A stretch of DNA of 60,000 nucleotides from Polytrichum commune (taxonomy: Eukaryota; Streptophyta; Polytrichopsida; Polytrichales; Polytrichaceae): assembly GCA_950295325.1 (NCBI GenBank), contig OX485808.1, positions 128,501 to 188,500 on the forward strand, given 5' to 3'. A program made the position numbers and the translations under genes. Below, in pieces: positions 11,060-23,772 of this stretch. The first letter of the stretch is position 1. Each line of letters starts with the position of its first letter. Below the pieces are notes generated by a model, which saw only the letters and a list, made by a program, of their open reading frames with translations, ran no database searches and was not told the DNA's origin.

Positions 11060-12840
11060 GCAAACCAACACCAAAAGAATTGTTGCTAGACAAGTAGCTC
11101 CTACAACCCTCCTACATAATCCTCTTCTTACAAACCCAAACACATCATTGTCATAAAGTGAATGATGTCATTGACTTGACCATGAACCCACATTTATGGG
11201 GCATACACCAACTAAACCCCAACAAGTGCATCAAAATCTTATTATTGAGTCTCCATTGCTTTCCAATGAGGTAGGTTTACCAACGTGACATTTTACAAGA
11301 ATTGGTCTTCCTCATATTTATAGGAAACCAAATAAATTCGTCACATTGACACCTGTTAGAATCTACAACCACACATAAAATCATTCCTAGCCCACTTTCA
11401 ATACTCAAACTATGACCAAAAATTTGGAACTTGTAATTTGAAACCACTAGGCAACACAAGCTAATTAACTATTAAGAACAAGGTGAAAACATGATTCAAG
11501 AAAATAATCGAGGATTAGAAGGTACTTGGATGCACTCACTTGATGGGCTATGTAGTCTCCTTCCAAGTGTCCAATTGGAAATTAGAATCACTAAATGTTG
11601 TAACTTCACATCACATGAGGATGAGGATGCCCCAAAACATCAATAACATCTTCCCTGCAATCGATCACCAAAAATGACATGCCACACAATAGATTGAAAC
11701 AACACCGTTGATCAAACGTCAATCCAAAAATACCGCAAATTGGAGAACTTGTTTTAATTGATCCAAAGGAAACTTGTAATTGGCTTAAAATGAACAATTG
11801 ACACTCGGCAAATTCTCTAAGAACCTGACACTTGTAAGGATGAAATTATGTTGGAAGTCCCACATTTCACCTGGACAAAGGACAAAAATACTTCCAAGAA
11901 GGTAAGTAGACTAGGGTAGTCCAATGCTCCATCTAAATTGTTCCACACCAAGTTTGGCAAGAGTTTACCAATGAACCACATAGACAACAAAACTTCAACT
12001 CCATGTACATCCTCATGGTAGATTGATAGATTTCCTAGATGCATGAACCTACTTAACATATGAAAAAACCAGCACCAAAGTCAACTGAAAATCAAACAAC
12101 ACCAATCCACAAGAATTGTTGCTAGAGAAAGAAGTGTAACAACCCTCATGTAGGCACCCGTCCTCCAAACCCCAACACATTTATTGCCACAAAGTGAATA
12201 TGTCTTTGAGTTCACCATGAACAAACATCATACTCCACAATCAAGAGGAGGAGTTTTGATCACCTACGGGACCCTAAATTCCAACAAGGCCTCAACATCT
12301 AAAAATTGAGTCTCTATTGCATTTCAACAAGGTAGGTGAATCAAAGAGTTCAAGAGGATATTTTACACAAATTACTCTTACTTTTATGAAAAAAAATTCT
12401 TAATAGCTCAAAATCTAATAATTTACAATATTACATTAAAGCAACGACAAACATACTCAAAAGAAGCACTCACTTGACCCTCATTGAAGAAATACAAGGC
12501 AATTGGATGCACTCACTTGATTGGCTATATATTCTCCTTCAAGTGTGATATTCGAGTGATAAAGAGTCACTATACATCATATACACGTATCGTCACCCCA
12601 ACATTACTAAGGCTCTCCGAATTACTACACCCTTGCAACCAAATCCAAAATGTGGACAATATGTGGATTGTGTTTCCTTAATGATTTTGCAATACACATG
12701 AAGACCATGATGCACCCTGAAATTCAGACTTTCTATCAAAACATGAATTACATCTTTCCTACAAACAATGACCAAGAAAGATGGCAGCAATGAGTTGCTA
12801 TGCACAATAGATTGGCATGAGACAGTTGACCAAACATCAA
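11060..12840. repeat. Old diverged tandem duplication upstream of the TNL gene
   Basis: Three stretches recur in the same order about 1 kb apart: 11070-11280 with 12095-12345 (shared AAGAATTGTTGCTAGA), 11520-11575 with 12490-12545 (shared TGGATGCACTCACTTGAT), and 11640-11730 with 12735-12835 (shared ACAATAGATTG). Divergence is substantial with indels. No coding capacity is evident in either copy. Confidence 0.6.
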
Positions 12841-13139
12841 AACAGGGGAACCCAAATTGAGGAATTCATCTCATAATCAACTCGAAATAAGACGCAACAA
12901 AGATTGGAATGACACCATTGTCTGATAGTGGCATCACAGACCCCACCACACTATTCTCAACCTCCACTTGATTTAAGGGAGCCAAAAGTAAGAGTAGAAT
13001 CTGATAAACCCCTAAGCCCTTACACGTTAATAATTTGCTTCAACATATCACAAGGCGGTCTCTCCCTTTGCTCAAGACTGCAAAATTTTCAAACCTACAC
13101 ACATGCATCCTCTCTTGAGCCGACAAGACCCTTTGAATT

Positions 13140-13400
13140 AGATGAATATTGACTACCGACAAAAACCACATCCAATCAAGCACTCCCTACACATACTTCA
13201 GCACTTTGTAAATTGTTCCAAATCCTTCGATAGCAGGTCTCTCCAAGATACTCTAAAAAAAACCACCACACTACAAGTATGCTTCACGATATGTAGACCA
13301 CTAATAAAGAAGTCACCATGGATGATCCTCTTACATCAGAAGGACTTTTGTCCACAATTATGTACGGTTCACAAACCTACCAAATGTCCAAAAATTCACA
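13140..13400 (+). repeat. Direct repeat copy 1 (partner 15836-16046)
   Basis: Contains ACTCCCTACACATACTTCAG, GTCACCATGGATGATCC and CTTACATCAG segments found again in the same order near 15850-16045. Part of a multi-kb duplicated landscape between 13 and 18.5 kb; no gene recognised. Confidence 0.6.
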
Positions 13401-13639
13401 TGGACACAGATAAAACAAAAGCACCAAAAGGACTACTAAACAAGGGCAGTTTTGGCCCAGAGTGCCAGCAAGTGGGATATACTCCAAGGGTCCTCACATA
13501 ATAAACCATTTCAGAGCTGATAATAGTTCTATAATAATGTAATATAGAGTTGTTATAAAAACTTCAAAACATGAGCTGGACCATAAGGTATGTGGGTGCT
13601 CTTTGGTTCGTTTTTCATATTCTCCAACTTTCACTCATT

Positions 13640-14425
13640 GGATTTACACAACCAAACCCGTGCTGCAATAGCAAACCTACAATGAAACATCTGCAATAAC
13701 CAAATTGTAAACCGGACTGAAAGTGAACAACTTATCCTTTTTATATTGAATTCCAATGACAAGATTTTCTTGAATATTAGAGTTCCATCCCGTTTGGTCC
13801 GATAGCTGTCAAACCTCTTCTGCACCCTATTCATCGAGGACTCTTGGATGGCGACAGGCGTGATTACAACCTTGAGGTTTGGGAATTCCCCAACATGACA
13901 ATAGTAAACGGAACAAAGACCTTTCCTGATATTGATTTGCAACATTTGCAACTAACACCGGTATTAAAAAGAGTCCATTGAACCATTTGGGTGAACATGA
14001 CAAAAGGCGGTGAAGTGGTGTGGCTTTTAAAAGCCATTGAAGAAAACAAAAAATTACTTAGAATATAGTCTGGACTTCATACTGAAGCTAGCTGGGTACT
14101 GCAACAATCAGAGTGATCTGTGCCAAGGTAGTCTCACAATGTTCTGGCTCACAACATCTAGGGGTGCATCAAAGAAAGAAGTGCCATTCAATTCAGACCC
14201 ACTCTATAAGTAGAGAATAACTTTGGGGCCAATTGCAACTACAGTAGATGGGTCTTAAGTAGCTAGTGTTCTTAATCCGACCTGTAGATTTGATTGGTAT
14301 GTGGTTCAGTGAGGATCAAAAAGCAAACATCATAACGATGCATGTTTAAAAGAGATTGGACTCCGTCTTCAAATATTAATAACTACTCTACACTCAATAC
14401 TGAACACAACTGGGAGGACCTATAC
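13640..14425. repeat. Dispersed repeat pieces: long direct repeat copy 1 plus inverted segment
   Basis: 13725-14115 matches 18035-18435 closely in the same orientation, including TTAGAGTTCCATCCCGTTTG and GACCTTTCCTGATATT. 13645-13720 resembles 37145-37210, while 14225-14425 is the reverse complement of sequence at 16745-16990 and 37210-37460 (shared motif TTAAGACCCATCTAC). This is probably a mosaic of one repeat family. Both copies of the long segment are interrupted by stops in all frames. Confidence 0.6.
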
Positions 14426-14802
14426 CAACCAACAGTGAACCTAGAAACTAAGGTCTCAAGGGTCCAAAGTACAACCTACCTACACTATTTCTGCGAGTAC
14501 TAATTGAGTCTACAAGTCATTCGTTTATATCTACAGGTTCGAGACTTTATTTAGTGCATTATTTTATGTCAAGGAGCTAAAATACATTCATATCTAAGAT
14601 TGACAATCAATAATCTAGGCCACAAGCTCTTGTCACATAGTTTATTATCTGCACGACAATAAACTTATGAAATTCAACAAATTTTCGACCATGCTTTGGA
14701 TGTGACTCAAAATAAACTTTCCAGCAAACCCTAAAATATGTGCATTTATACGCATAACCAAGGCATCAGATCACAAAAAAATTCTAATCTACATCTCTTT
14801 TA

Positions 14803-15420
14803 GGATCATCACATATTGTTAATCTATTCTTGCATTATTTTTGCCTAAAGGCGGGGCCACTCGGAGAATTAAATCCCTGACCCAAAGAACCACGGGCCGG
14901 GCATTGCAGAATCAGGCCCTAACCCAGAGAACCAAAGGCCGGACATTGCAAAATCAGGCCCATGCCTCAACTTGACTCAACTGCGCATGTTATGACTATT
15001 TGCAAAAATCACTATCAACACAATGTGTAACCCCCAAAAAAGACCTTAACACTTGCATGTCCCGCTAGCACCGCTCACAACCCCAAATAAAAAATTAAAC
15101 TCTATACCTCACTATGACCCGCAAAGCCAAACACATCAAACTTTCCTTCTCTAATCTCACCCATCATTGAAAACCATAACAGTCCTAGTACTAATCACCT
15201 TACATGACTTTCCAGTTTCTGCCATTTGACATCAACAAACAATAAAATATAAATATATAGATATGTATAGCTCACAAGTGACCCACTCTTCACCCTCCTC
15301 CTCACTGAAAGCAGAACCAAACTCGAGAAGAAATAAGTTCTTAAGTCACTTCCCCCAAAACTCTATACCTCTCACCATGACCACTCTCCAACCTTTTCCA
15401 TTTCATCACTACAATCTGCA
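14803..15420 (+). repeat. Direct repeat copy 1 (partner 16092-16700)
   Basis: About 600 bp recurs roughly 1.29 kb downstream with high similarity: TCATCACATATT..., GGAGAATTAAATCCCTGACC, CTCTATACCTCACTATGACC, GAAGAAATAAGTTCTTAAGT. Differences are point changes and small indels. Confidence 0.75.
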
Positions 15421-16091
15421 CAAAATTCTACACCATATCGCTTCTCTCCTCCTACCTAAGCCTCCTTATCGTATTTCTGATGATGCCACACACACTTCGA
15501 AAAAAACACCGACACCAAAATTTCATGTCACAAATTGAAAAATCTTTCCACCTCACCATCACAACTCCCCCACCCTCTTCTCCTCCACCTCACTGCAATC
15601 TGAACCCAAATTCTCAAGGAGAACACAATCAATCACAACTGCAAAGTCTTCAATAAACCGCCTATATCCTCTTTTGAGCTGATGAGACCGTTTGAATTAA
15701 ATGAATGTCCGCTACCAACAGATACCAGGTACTGACAAATTTGGAACATGAGCTCTTGTAAAGAATTTAGAGCGCCAGGCCTTGTCGGTGGGCTTCACCT
15801 CAGAATTCAATGTGCCAATCATCTAATGAAGGAAAGAAATCACATGCAATCGACCACTCCCTACACATACTTCAGCACTTTATAAATTATTGCAGCAGAT
15901 CCTTCAATAGCAGTCTCTCCCAGAAACTCGAGCAAAAATCACCACACAACAAGTACGCTTCAGGATATATTTAAAACTAACAAAGAAGTCACAATGGATG
16001 ATCCTCTTACATCAGGACTTTTTTCCACAATTATGTACTCCAAATACTCCAATTGAACAATTTATCCTTTTCATATTGAATTTCAATGACA

Positions 16092-16700
16092 AGATCATCA
16101 CATATTATTGATCTATCCCTGCACTATTTTTGCCTAGAGGCAGGGCGGCTCGGAGAATTAAATCCCTGACCCAGAGAACCAAAGGCCGGACATTGCGAAA
16201 TCAGGCCCATGCCTCAACTTGACTCAACTGCGCATATTGTGACTATTTACAAAAATCACTATCAACACAATGTGTAACCCCAAAGACGAACACTTGCATC
16301 TCCCGCTAGCACCGCTCACAACCCCAAACACAACCCCAAATAAAAAATTAAACTCTATACCTCACTATGACCCGCAAAGCCAAACACATCAAACTTTCCT
16401 CCTCTAATCTCACCCATTATTGAAAACCATAACAGTCCTAGTACTAGTCACCTTACATGACTTTCCAATTTCTGCCATTTGACATCAACAAACATTAAAG
16501 TATAAATATATACATATATATAGCTCACAAGTGACACACTCTTCACGCTCCTCACTGAAAGCAGAACCAAACTCGAGAAGAAATAAGTTCTTAAGTCACT
16601 TCCCCCAAAATTCAACATCTACAGCTTGATATGACCCAAAACTCTATACCCCTCACCATGACCACTCTCCAACCTTTTCCTTTTCATCACTACAAACATG
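16092..16700 (+). repeat. Direct repeat copy 2 (partner 14803-15420)
   Basis: Second copy of the roughly 600-bp segment. It contains a small dinucleotide (TATA) expansion near 16503-16520 and an extra short segment near 16613-16640 that is absent from the first copy. Confidence 0.75.
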
Positions 16701-18030
16701 CAATGAAACATATGCAAAAACCATATTGAAAATCGGACCTCCCCTTATCTAGATATGGTTATCGGAAGTGCATGTTTGTTGATTTCTTCATTGGATACAT
16801 AGGTCCTCCCAATTGAATTCAATATTGAGTGTAGAGTAGTTATTAATATTTAAAGACATAGTTCAATATCTTTTAAACATGTGTCTTTGTGATGTTTATT
16901 CTTTGTTCCTCACTAGACCACATATCAATCACTAGATCACAAGGGTCCCATTAAGAAAAACGAACCACTTAAGACCCATCTACCTTACTGTCTATACCGT
17001 ACATGACACGCTTGTAATTTTCTCTATCCCAAAGGAACGTACTAAAACATTGGCATGTACTCTAAATGAAACTCTCACAACAAAATCTCCCTTTATGACC
17101 AGCCGTGAGTCATCTGGTAGGTCATGCCCTCATGAATGCCATTGACATGACATTGCTTGTTATTCGTAATTGATTGCTCATCTGAGAGCTCAAGGGATAT
17201 CTACATTGTTCCAATTTTTCATCCATGGAGGCGCAACATATTCAATGACCTGATTGGTAATGACCAAGAATCAACTTGAGTAGGAGGATGACTCACTGCT
17301 TCCATCAATACATGAGATAGTTCTATTACTGTAGGCGAGAATAATTTTCTAGAGCCTATGCTGATCTTCATAATAAAAATTAATGTGGGCCACATTAATA
17401 TACAACCCCCACTAAGAAAAATTCATAGAAACTTAGCATGGGTAACAATAGTTGTTATTCTAAAAACTTAATGAGGTGATTAGTTCAATATTCAATGTGT
17501 TGGTCAAAAGTCTTATTGAAAACTTGGGGGATGACCCAAGGTGTTGAACCCATGCTAATGTTACCTTATCTAGAAAATTAGTGTGGCCCAAGCTAATTTT
17601 CTCCATCATAATTTTCCACCCACACTAATAAAATTATTTAATCCAATTATCTAGTCTTTCTAAGTTATTCCTTGTTCTAGCATTCAATCATTTGGAACCA
17701 CGATAAGCGTCGATGCCTCTAAACAGATTGCTTGTTGATTGGTTCGGTCTGTCATTTGTGTCCTACACCGTTACACCTATTACTGTGGGCTGAGAGTTAG
17801 TATGAGTAGAAAATACCATAACCCATTGTATTTTATGCACATGTCAAATTTTAGGATGACTTATGGTTTACTAAAGTATTTGCATCGAAATGTAAACTAA
17901 TAGATTGTGAACAACTTGATATTACTCGGATAGTAGTGTGTGTTCCATGGGCCCCTTATACCCCCACTGCAGTTTAAAGTATCTTATGGTCAGATGCCAA
18001 CATCTTTGGCCGCTCTGGGGCCGGGGTACC
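16700..18030. other. AT-rich intergenic region with a dispersed-repeat copy
   Basis: 16690-16990 is a copy of the repeat family also seen at 14225-14425 (inverted) and 37130-37470. The remainder, to 18030, has no coding signal that I can support. Confidence 0.45.
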
Positions 18031-18034
18031 AAAG

Positions 18035-18435
18035 TACTCCAAATGAACAATTTATCCTTTTTGTATTGAATTCCAGTGACAAGATTTTCTTGGATATTAG
18101 AGTTCCATCCCGTTTGGTCCGATAGCTGTCAAACCTCTTGTGCACCCTATTCACCGAGGACTCTTCAATGGTTACAGGCACGATTACAACCCTGAGGTGT
18201 GGGAATTCCCCAACGTGACAAAACTAAACGAAACAAAGACCTTTCCTGATATTCATTTGCAACATTTGCAACTAATACTAGTATTACAAAGAGTCCATTG
18301 AACCATTTGGGTGGACATGACAAAAGGTGGTGAAGTGATATGGCTTTTAATAGCCATTGCACAAAACAAAAATGAATTAGAACATAGTCGGGACTTTGTA
18401 CTGAAGCCAACTGGCTATTGTAACAATTAGAGTGA
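18035..18435 (+). repeat. Long direct repeat copy 2 (partner 13725-14115)
   Basis: Close match to 13725-14115. A few shared residues can be read on the plus strand (for example FLDIRVPSRLVR), but stops interrupt every frame of both copies. The ancestral function is not recognised. Confidence 0.65.
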
Positions 18436-18439
18436 TTAG

Positions 18440-19250
18440 TTCCCCAATGCATTCAGATACAGTGAGTCTATACTGACAACTTTGTTGATGTCTCATCATT
18501 GATTTCCTAGTGCAACACAAATTTCAGGACTTATAACTGATCAATATAAGCTAAGTCGCTGGCTAACAACTGCATGCCTTACAGGATTGCGTACCAACAC
18601 AAAGCAATACCTGGGGTTGTCCAACCTACAACTGCAACAAATGTACCCATGATTCTGAGTGAGTGCAATTACCCATAATTGACATTGCACGAGATTACTC
18701 ACCTGTACATGCTAACACCCCCATTTGACGTATCCACGACCCCGGAGCACAATTATTAGATTTCCAATGCACTAGAGGCTCTTTCTCCCGTTCACCAATC
18801 AGGAAAGACATTCATAAAGTCGCAATTATAGCATTCAACGCAACATGCCTACTGAAACCTCCCCACAACTTGCTTGCCATTGTCCGCATTCCCAATGTCG
18901 GCCATCTCTGCCTGTACCAAATAACTGATGACGAATCAAAGAGAAGAATCAAAGAATGCAAGCACGCAAGGCCACAGACAAGTCATACCGACAGAGTACT
19001 ACTTCCAGAAATTGAAACAAGAGAGTGCGATATTCTCCCCAACAATTCAAGAAACTTACAGAGATGACTTCGTACACATTGACCCACCATTCACTTGTGA
19101 TGCGACAAGTCAACTTGCCGACACTAACAAGGGCAGGAAGGAATTCAGTGCAACTTTAGGCACAGAGTCAAGATAAGATAGTCCAGGAAATCGTCACCAC
19201 TACATACACACCTTCCTTCCTTCTCTCATTTCAACATCCCGGCACTAAAA
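18440..19250. other. Intergenic, no gene seen
   Basis: No gene, RNA or repeat structure could be supported in this stretch. Confidence 0.4.
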
Positions 19251-19254
19251 ACCC

Positions 19255-20200
19255 ATTAATAGACTTACCTACCGATCAGCAGAAGGCAATCCACAACAAA
19301 CAAACTCTTCACAGGCCAGGGAACCTTCTGATCTTTCTGGCCATGACAGTGATTAAGCTAAGTTTACCTACTGTGAACGAAACTTGAATGTGAAGATTGA
19401 CTATCAACGAAAGAGATGAAATCATCAATAGCCTTGAAGAATGAACCTTCATCATTGACAAAACACAATTTCAAGTCTATGCAAGAAATCACAGCTCACC
19501 TGCTCTGAACCGAACAATGGATGATTGGAGACAAAGTTCCTCCGATTTCTCTGCCATAGGGCTGCAATTTAAGTTAACTTACCTACCGATCGGTAATAAC
19601 AAATTCACAAACAGACTCACGGGTCACGGAGCCTTAAGAATATTCTCAGGCATGGCAGTCATTAAGTTAAGGTTATCTACTGTGGACGAAAAATTCACTG
19701 TGACCATTGACTGCCATCGAATTTGAGGAAATCATCGATAGCCGTAGAGACCAAACCATCATAATTGCAAAACGCAATTCAAGTCTGTGCAAGAAACCAC
19801 GGCTCATTCCACCTCTGCTGAAATGGTGGAAAATTGGCGATTAACTCCACCAATCCCTCCGCTGCCGAGCAACAACAACGTTAACTTACCTTCTGATCAG
19901 CGAGAGGCAAACAATTCACAATTCATAGATCGCAAGCAAACTCTTCATTAAGCCTTCAGAATCTTTCTGGATATGGCAGTAATTGAGTTAAGTTGACCTG
20001 CTGTCTAAGAGGACTCACTGCGAAAATTCACTGCTGTCATCAAATTAAAAAGAAGAAACCAGCATCTACAGCCGTAAAGACCGGTCAATCATCATTGCCT
20101 AAACGCAATTCAAGTCTGTGCAAGAAACTACAGCTCACCTGCGCTCGCTTGAATGATGGACAGTTGGAGACTATGTCCACCGATTATTACTCCCGCACAA
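19255..20200 (+). repeat. Three-copy tandem repeat of about 310-320 bp
   Basis: The module ATGGCAGTNATTAAGTTAAG recurs near 19343, 19650 and 19973. Each copy is followed by a CACTG/GATTGACT stretch, AAACGCAATTCAAGTCTGTGC and an ACAGCTCACCTGC-like segment, and preceded by TTAACTTACCTACCGATC. The copies are clearly diverged. No coding capacity is conserved among them. Confidence 0.7.
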
Positions 20201-20635
20201 CAATTCCAAATTTTAAATACCATAATATTTCAGCTTCAAGTCAAGTATGCTAATAGCTGTTGTACCTATAATCACCATCACCACCAAAATCAATATGATC
20301 AAAGACTAAAACTTGCATGATGTTCACAAGGAATGCTTGCTTTGCACGGGAATTAAATCCCAAAGCATTATCGAACTTGGAAAACCACCTTGCCCAGAAA
20401 TATCACAAGAGGGTCCATACTGTACAAATATTAGCTCTGCTCCAAATACTTAATATGAGATAATCATGGGTAAAGATATTACCAGCTCTGGTGAGGGCAC
20501 CAAATCCTGGGCTTCGAGTATAAGGTTCCGTACTATTTTAATGTGTGATGGTGTATACTATGGGCCACAACTATAGTGCATCAAAGGGGTAAGTCGCACT
20601 ATAAGTATGCCCCCAGAATTTACCATAAGTGTAGC

Positions 20636-20850
20636 TAGGATTTTCAGAGTTCAAGACTATTTCCATCAAAAGAGAGCAAAACCATCGAAAAAAAGTTACA
20701 AAGAGGATGCAAAGCAATGTGGGAAGCAGATAGAGCCAGAGTGAAGACGAGAGTGTTGAACGTACATGAAGTCAAACATTTCAACCTGTCGTTTATCCTG
20801 CTTAACAATCCACAACAAATATCAATTTCAGACAACTCTCCCATGTAGCA
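20636..20850 (+). repeat. Copy 1 of a 212-bp duplicated segment (partner 23773-23984)
   Basis: About 215 bp beginning GGATTTTCAGAGTTCAAGAC is nearly identical (roughly seven differences by eye) to 23773-23984. A GC-rich stretch follows (20855-20935) containing the perfect palindrome GGGGCCTAGGCCCC at 20862-20875. No coding function is evident. Confidence 0.75.
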
Positions 20851-20949
20851 ACGAGCCACTCGGGGCCTAGGCCCCACCGTTGGTGGGAGGAGGAGAGCCC
20901 CGTAGGGGAGGCGGGGTCGGTATACCACGGGCCCATGATCCATATATTG

Positions 20950-21515
20950 TAAATACATCATTTACACTACACTACCACGAAATAAAGAATGGGAGCTCCA
21001 GAAAAGGCAATATTAGAATTCAACCTAGTTCCAATATTTACATACTGTAACTTTGCGATCGTTATAGGTGCATTGGCGTGAAACAAAAATTGTGGAGAAT
21101 GAGTATTTTGAAGTAGGAAAAAGGAAAAGTTGGTGATACAGAAGTTGGTAGGCAGACTACCTTTGCGAAAGGAGGGCACTAACCCTATAATGCGATTTGG
21201 TTCAACTACGTAAATTATTTGTATCTTTTTAAACAGCTGATGGGGATTGTAGGCATGAAGTGTAACTGTTTGTTCCAACAAGGGTTGGTAAGGTGGTGGT
21301 GACTCGATTTGGGCGAACCAACCTATATATTGATTCCTTGTTGGATGCCTAAACCGTTGCCTCCAAATATTGACTCCCACCACAGTTTATATAAACATTA
21401 TTTTTAAGATCTAAAGAACCATTCGCAACCAGCACACAGTTTGAGTCAAAACATGACAACATTTCGAAGTCAAACATTTGAGTATGTCATTATCTAGTTA
21501 CAGGCAGTTATTAGT
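20950..21515. other. Region 3' of the BORCS8-like exon, nothing recognised
   Basis: Downstream exons of the minus-strand BORCS8-like gene should lie here or further left, but I could not identify one. A 138-codon minus-strand open frame at 21383-20967 has no recognisable features. Confidence 0.3.
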
Positions 21516-21518
21516 AAC

Positions 21519-21712
21519 CTTGAGAGACAAAAAGTCCCAGCACAGCTTTATGTACATGCTGTTGAACAAAGTAGAGACCAACTGAAGGCTCATTTGCAAC
21601 ATCCTTCACCATATCCGTTATTGAATTTTGAACTGTGACAGACAAATCACAAGTTTTAAAACTTGACCCTACTTGTTCTCTGATAGATATGCATAGTCCA
21701 GTCATCCACTTT
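21519..21712 (-). CDS. Internal exon of a BORCS8/MEF2BNB-like protein (BORC complex subunit)
   Basis: The exon is bounded by an acceptor (GATACAG, exon from 21712) and a donor (CTCAAG/GTTACT, exon end 21519). It encodes KWMTGLCISIREQVGSSFK and then TVQNSITDMVKDVANEPSVG and LYFVQQHVHKAV, the conserved core of the BORCS8 (MEF2BNB) family. In that family NEPS-GLY-QQH is the signature. In animals this protein belongs to the BORC complex that positions lysosomes; the plant role is inference. The residues after HKAV diverge from the family, so the true 3' border may be an earlier GT. The upstream exons lie at higher coordinates and were not found with confidence; candidates for the 5' end are the telo-box regions near 23.67 and 24.56 kb. 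Confidence 0.6.
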
Positions 21713-21719
21713 CTGTATC

Positions 21720-23660
21720 TAAAAATTAGCTGCCTGTTGTAATGGGGCAGACTAAGATTAGAATGATTTTTTATTTTTATTTTTTTTGCACAAATCACTA
21801 AGATATAAGCTCACTTGTATTTTCCATTGTGAGAAACAAAACCACCCTGAGAATCATACATCCCAAACAAGGTAATCAGCCCTGCAAAAAAATCCTTTAA
21901 GCTCAAGAGATGGTAAACACCAAGCCCTTAGCTGCTTCTGACTGCAATGGATTCTTCAGAAAAACTGCCAGTTTATAACTAAATCCAAAATCATAACAGT
22001 CTATAGAGAGCCTAATGGACCTGCAGAATGTAAGCATCTCTGTCAACTAATCAAACTGGTTATACAACAAGCTCTTCAAATGGCTGTGATTGTGTCATTC
22101 AAAGGCTATGAAATATGGTAGCTCCTAATATGTATATGGCACAAGTTATGTAAGAGCTCTGAGCAAGGCAAAAACTCATATAGCAGATTCGCATTATCCA
22201 AAAAAGTTCATACAAAACAACGCGTGCTTCCAGAACTGAGCACTAAAAACTGCTCTCTCAAACATTCTCTGATCCTCAAAACCTTGAGGAATAATTGTTG
22301 TGATTTTTAGCTCTCAAATCATAATTACTCCATCCGGCATGACTTTCTCCACCCTAAAATGGCCATAGGAAATATTTGAACCTCAGGTTGAAAATGAAAC
22401 TGAGACATTGTGGGTAGATACTGATTTGATGAGTCCAATGAAGATTAGTGTGCTTATGTAGCAGTGGTCTTGTATTACAATGAAAAAATACGATCCAGAT
22501 TGCACTGGTTTGAGTTAAGATAGTTCACCTCCTCGTAGGGCATCCTTTGGCACCAAGACTTGCGTTTTTGGCTGCATCTTTGCATGCCAGATTGATCCCC
22601 GACGTTCCTCGACCGAGCTACCGCAACTACACAAAAGAAACTGAATACTTATGACCTCAAGTGTACCACAGTATACTTCTGTTTGACTTGCCCAAAGGGG
22701 ATTTCTCCTCCATAGGACGTGCAATTGAGCACAACAGGGTCAGAATGCAAACTTCAAACTAGCCATCAACTTATTAAGTTTTCACGGTCACAAGGACCTT
22801 CTAAGGTAGAGCAGGCCAATTGGTGCGTCTAATATGAAATCCCCTTTCAATCTGAAACATCTAAAACTTTATCAATCCAATAATAATAATAATTATGGAC
22901 AGATACACTCAGAACTTAACTTTATAATGACGGCTTTAGCACCATCTTCCTCATGAAGTTTCCTTTCAATTATATATGTGTCTCTCTCTATCTAAAGAAG
23001 CTCTGAGTTAGCGCAGGATGTGGAATCGGATCATGGTACCTCCAAGAGAAAACCCTAAAAAGTCCCATGATGCTTGACCAACAACACCCTCGAACTTAGC
23101 AACCCCGACCTAATGACCAAATCCCAAGGTACGCAAAAAGTTCTGTCTCCTTGACCAGCAGAAAACAGAGAGAGACAGAGAAGAAATCAATCAGTGCCGT
23201 TCGTTCAATCCTTCCAAGCTTGCTTATCCCGTGTGTGCAATATAGAACCAAACTTTTATCTGTGCGCATTACACCACCACGACTGTCTTGCATCAATCTT
23301 ATTGCACCGCTTCAATAGCAGAGCGGGACGCAAAGTAGCTCAATGATCATGGGGCCTTTCGCGAAACAAACAAACGCTCTCTTGAACGGATTCCTTCCTT
23401 CGAATGTGTGAGTGAATTGAAGCAGCATAAGATACAGACGCTTGAAAAATCATTGAATGAATGGCAGAAAACGAGGGAAATTTTGAACAAAAGCGGGAAA
23501 ATTCAGGATTCGGAAGTTGGTGTTCGTAGCGAGATTTCAAACGGATGTGGAGTGCGATTCGTTCTATTGTGAGAGTGATGACGTGCAAGAAAACGAGACT
23601 TGTGTGATGCAATTCGGGCATTGCGCCACGATGACGAGAAAAGCATCCATCCTTGCAACT
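21720..23660. other. Presumed intron/upstream region, no exon resolved
   Basis: Probably intron and upstream sequence of the BORCS8-like gene. A minus-strand open stretch at 22724-22515 preceded by an acceptor-like TGTGTAG is a possible exon, but neither its frame nor its product could be assigned. Confidence 0.3.
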
Positions 23661-23669
23661 CCATTGCCG

Positions 23670-23690
23670 AAACCCTAACCCTAAAACGAA
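23670..23690 (+). promoter_or_regulatory. Tandem telo-box motif
   Basis: AAACCCTAACCCTAAAAC at 23670-23687. On the minus strand it lies directly upstream of an ATG at 23667 (ATGGAGTTGCAAGG). Telo-boxes are typical of plant housekeeping promoters. Whether it serves the BORCS8-like gene is unresolved. Confidence 0.4.
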
Positions 23691-23772
23691 TTGGTGAAGT
23701 GACAAGGCCGCCTGAGAGGCCGGCATTTCCGGAAAGGGCTATAGGCCCTCCCCCTCGAACACCCAAGACTAG

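Noticed and set aside
14530-14560. GGTTCGAGACT resembling a tRNA T-loop
   Set aside because: No acceptor, D or anticodon stems could be paired around it.
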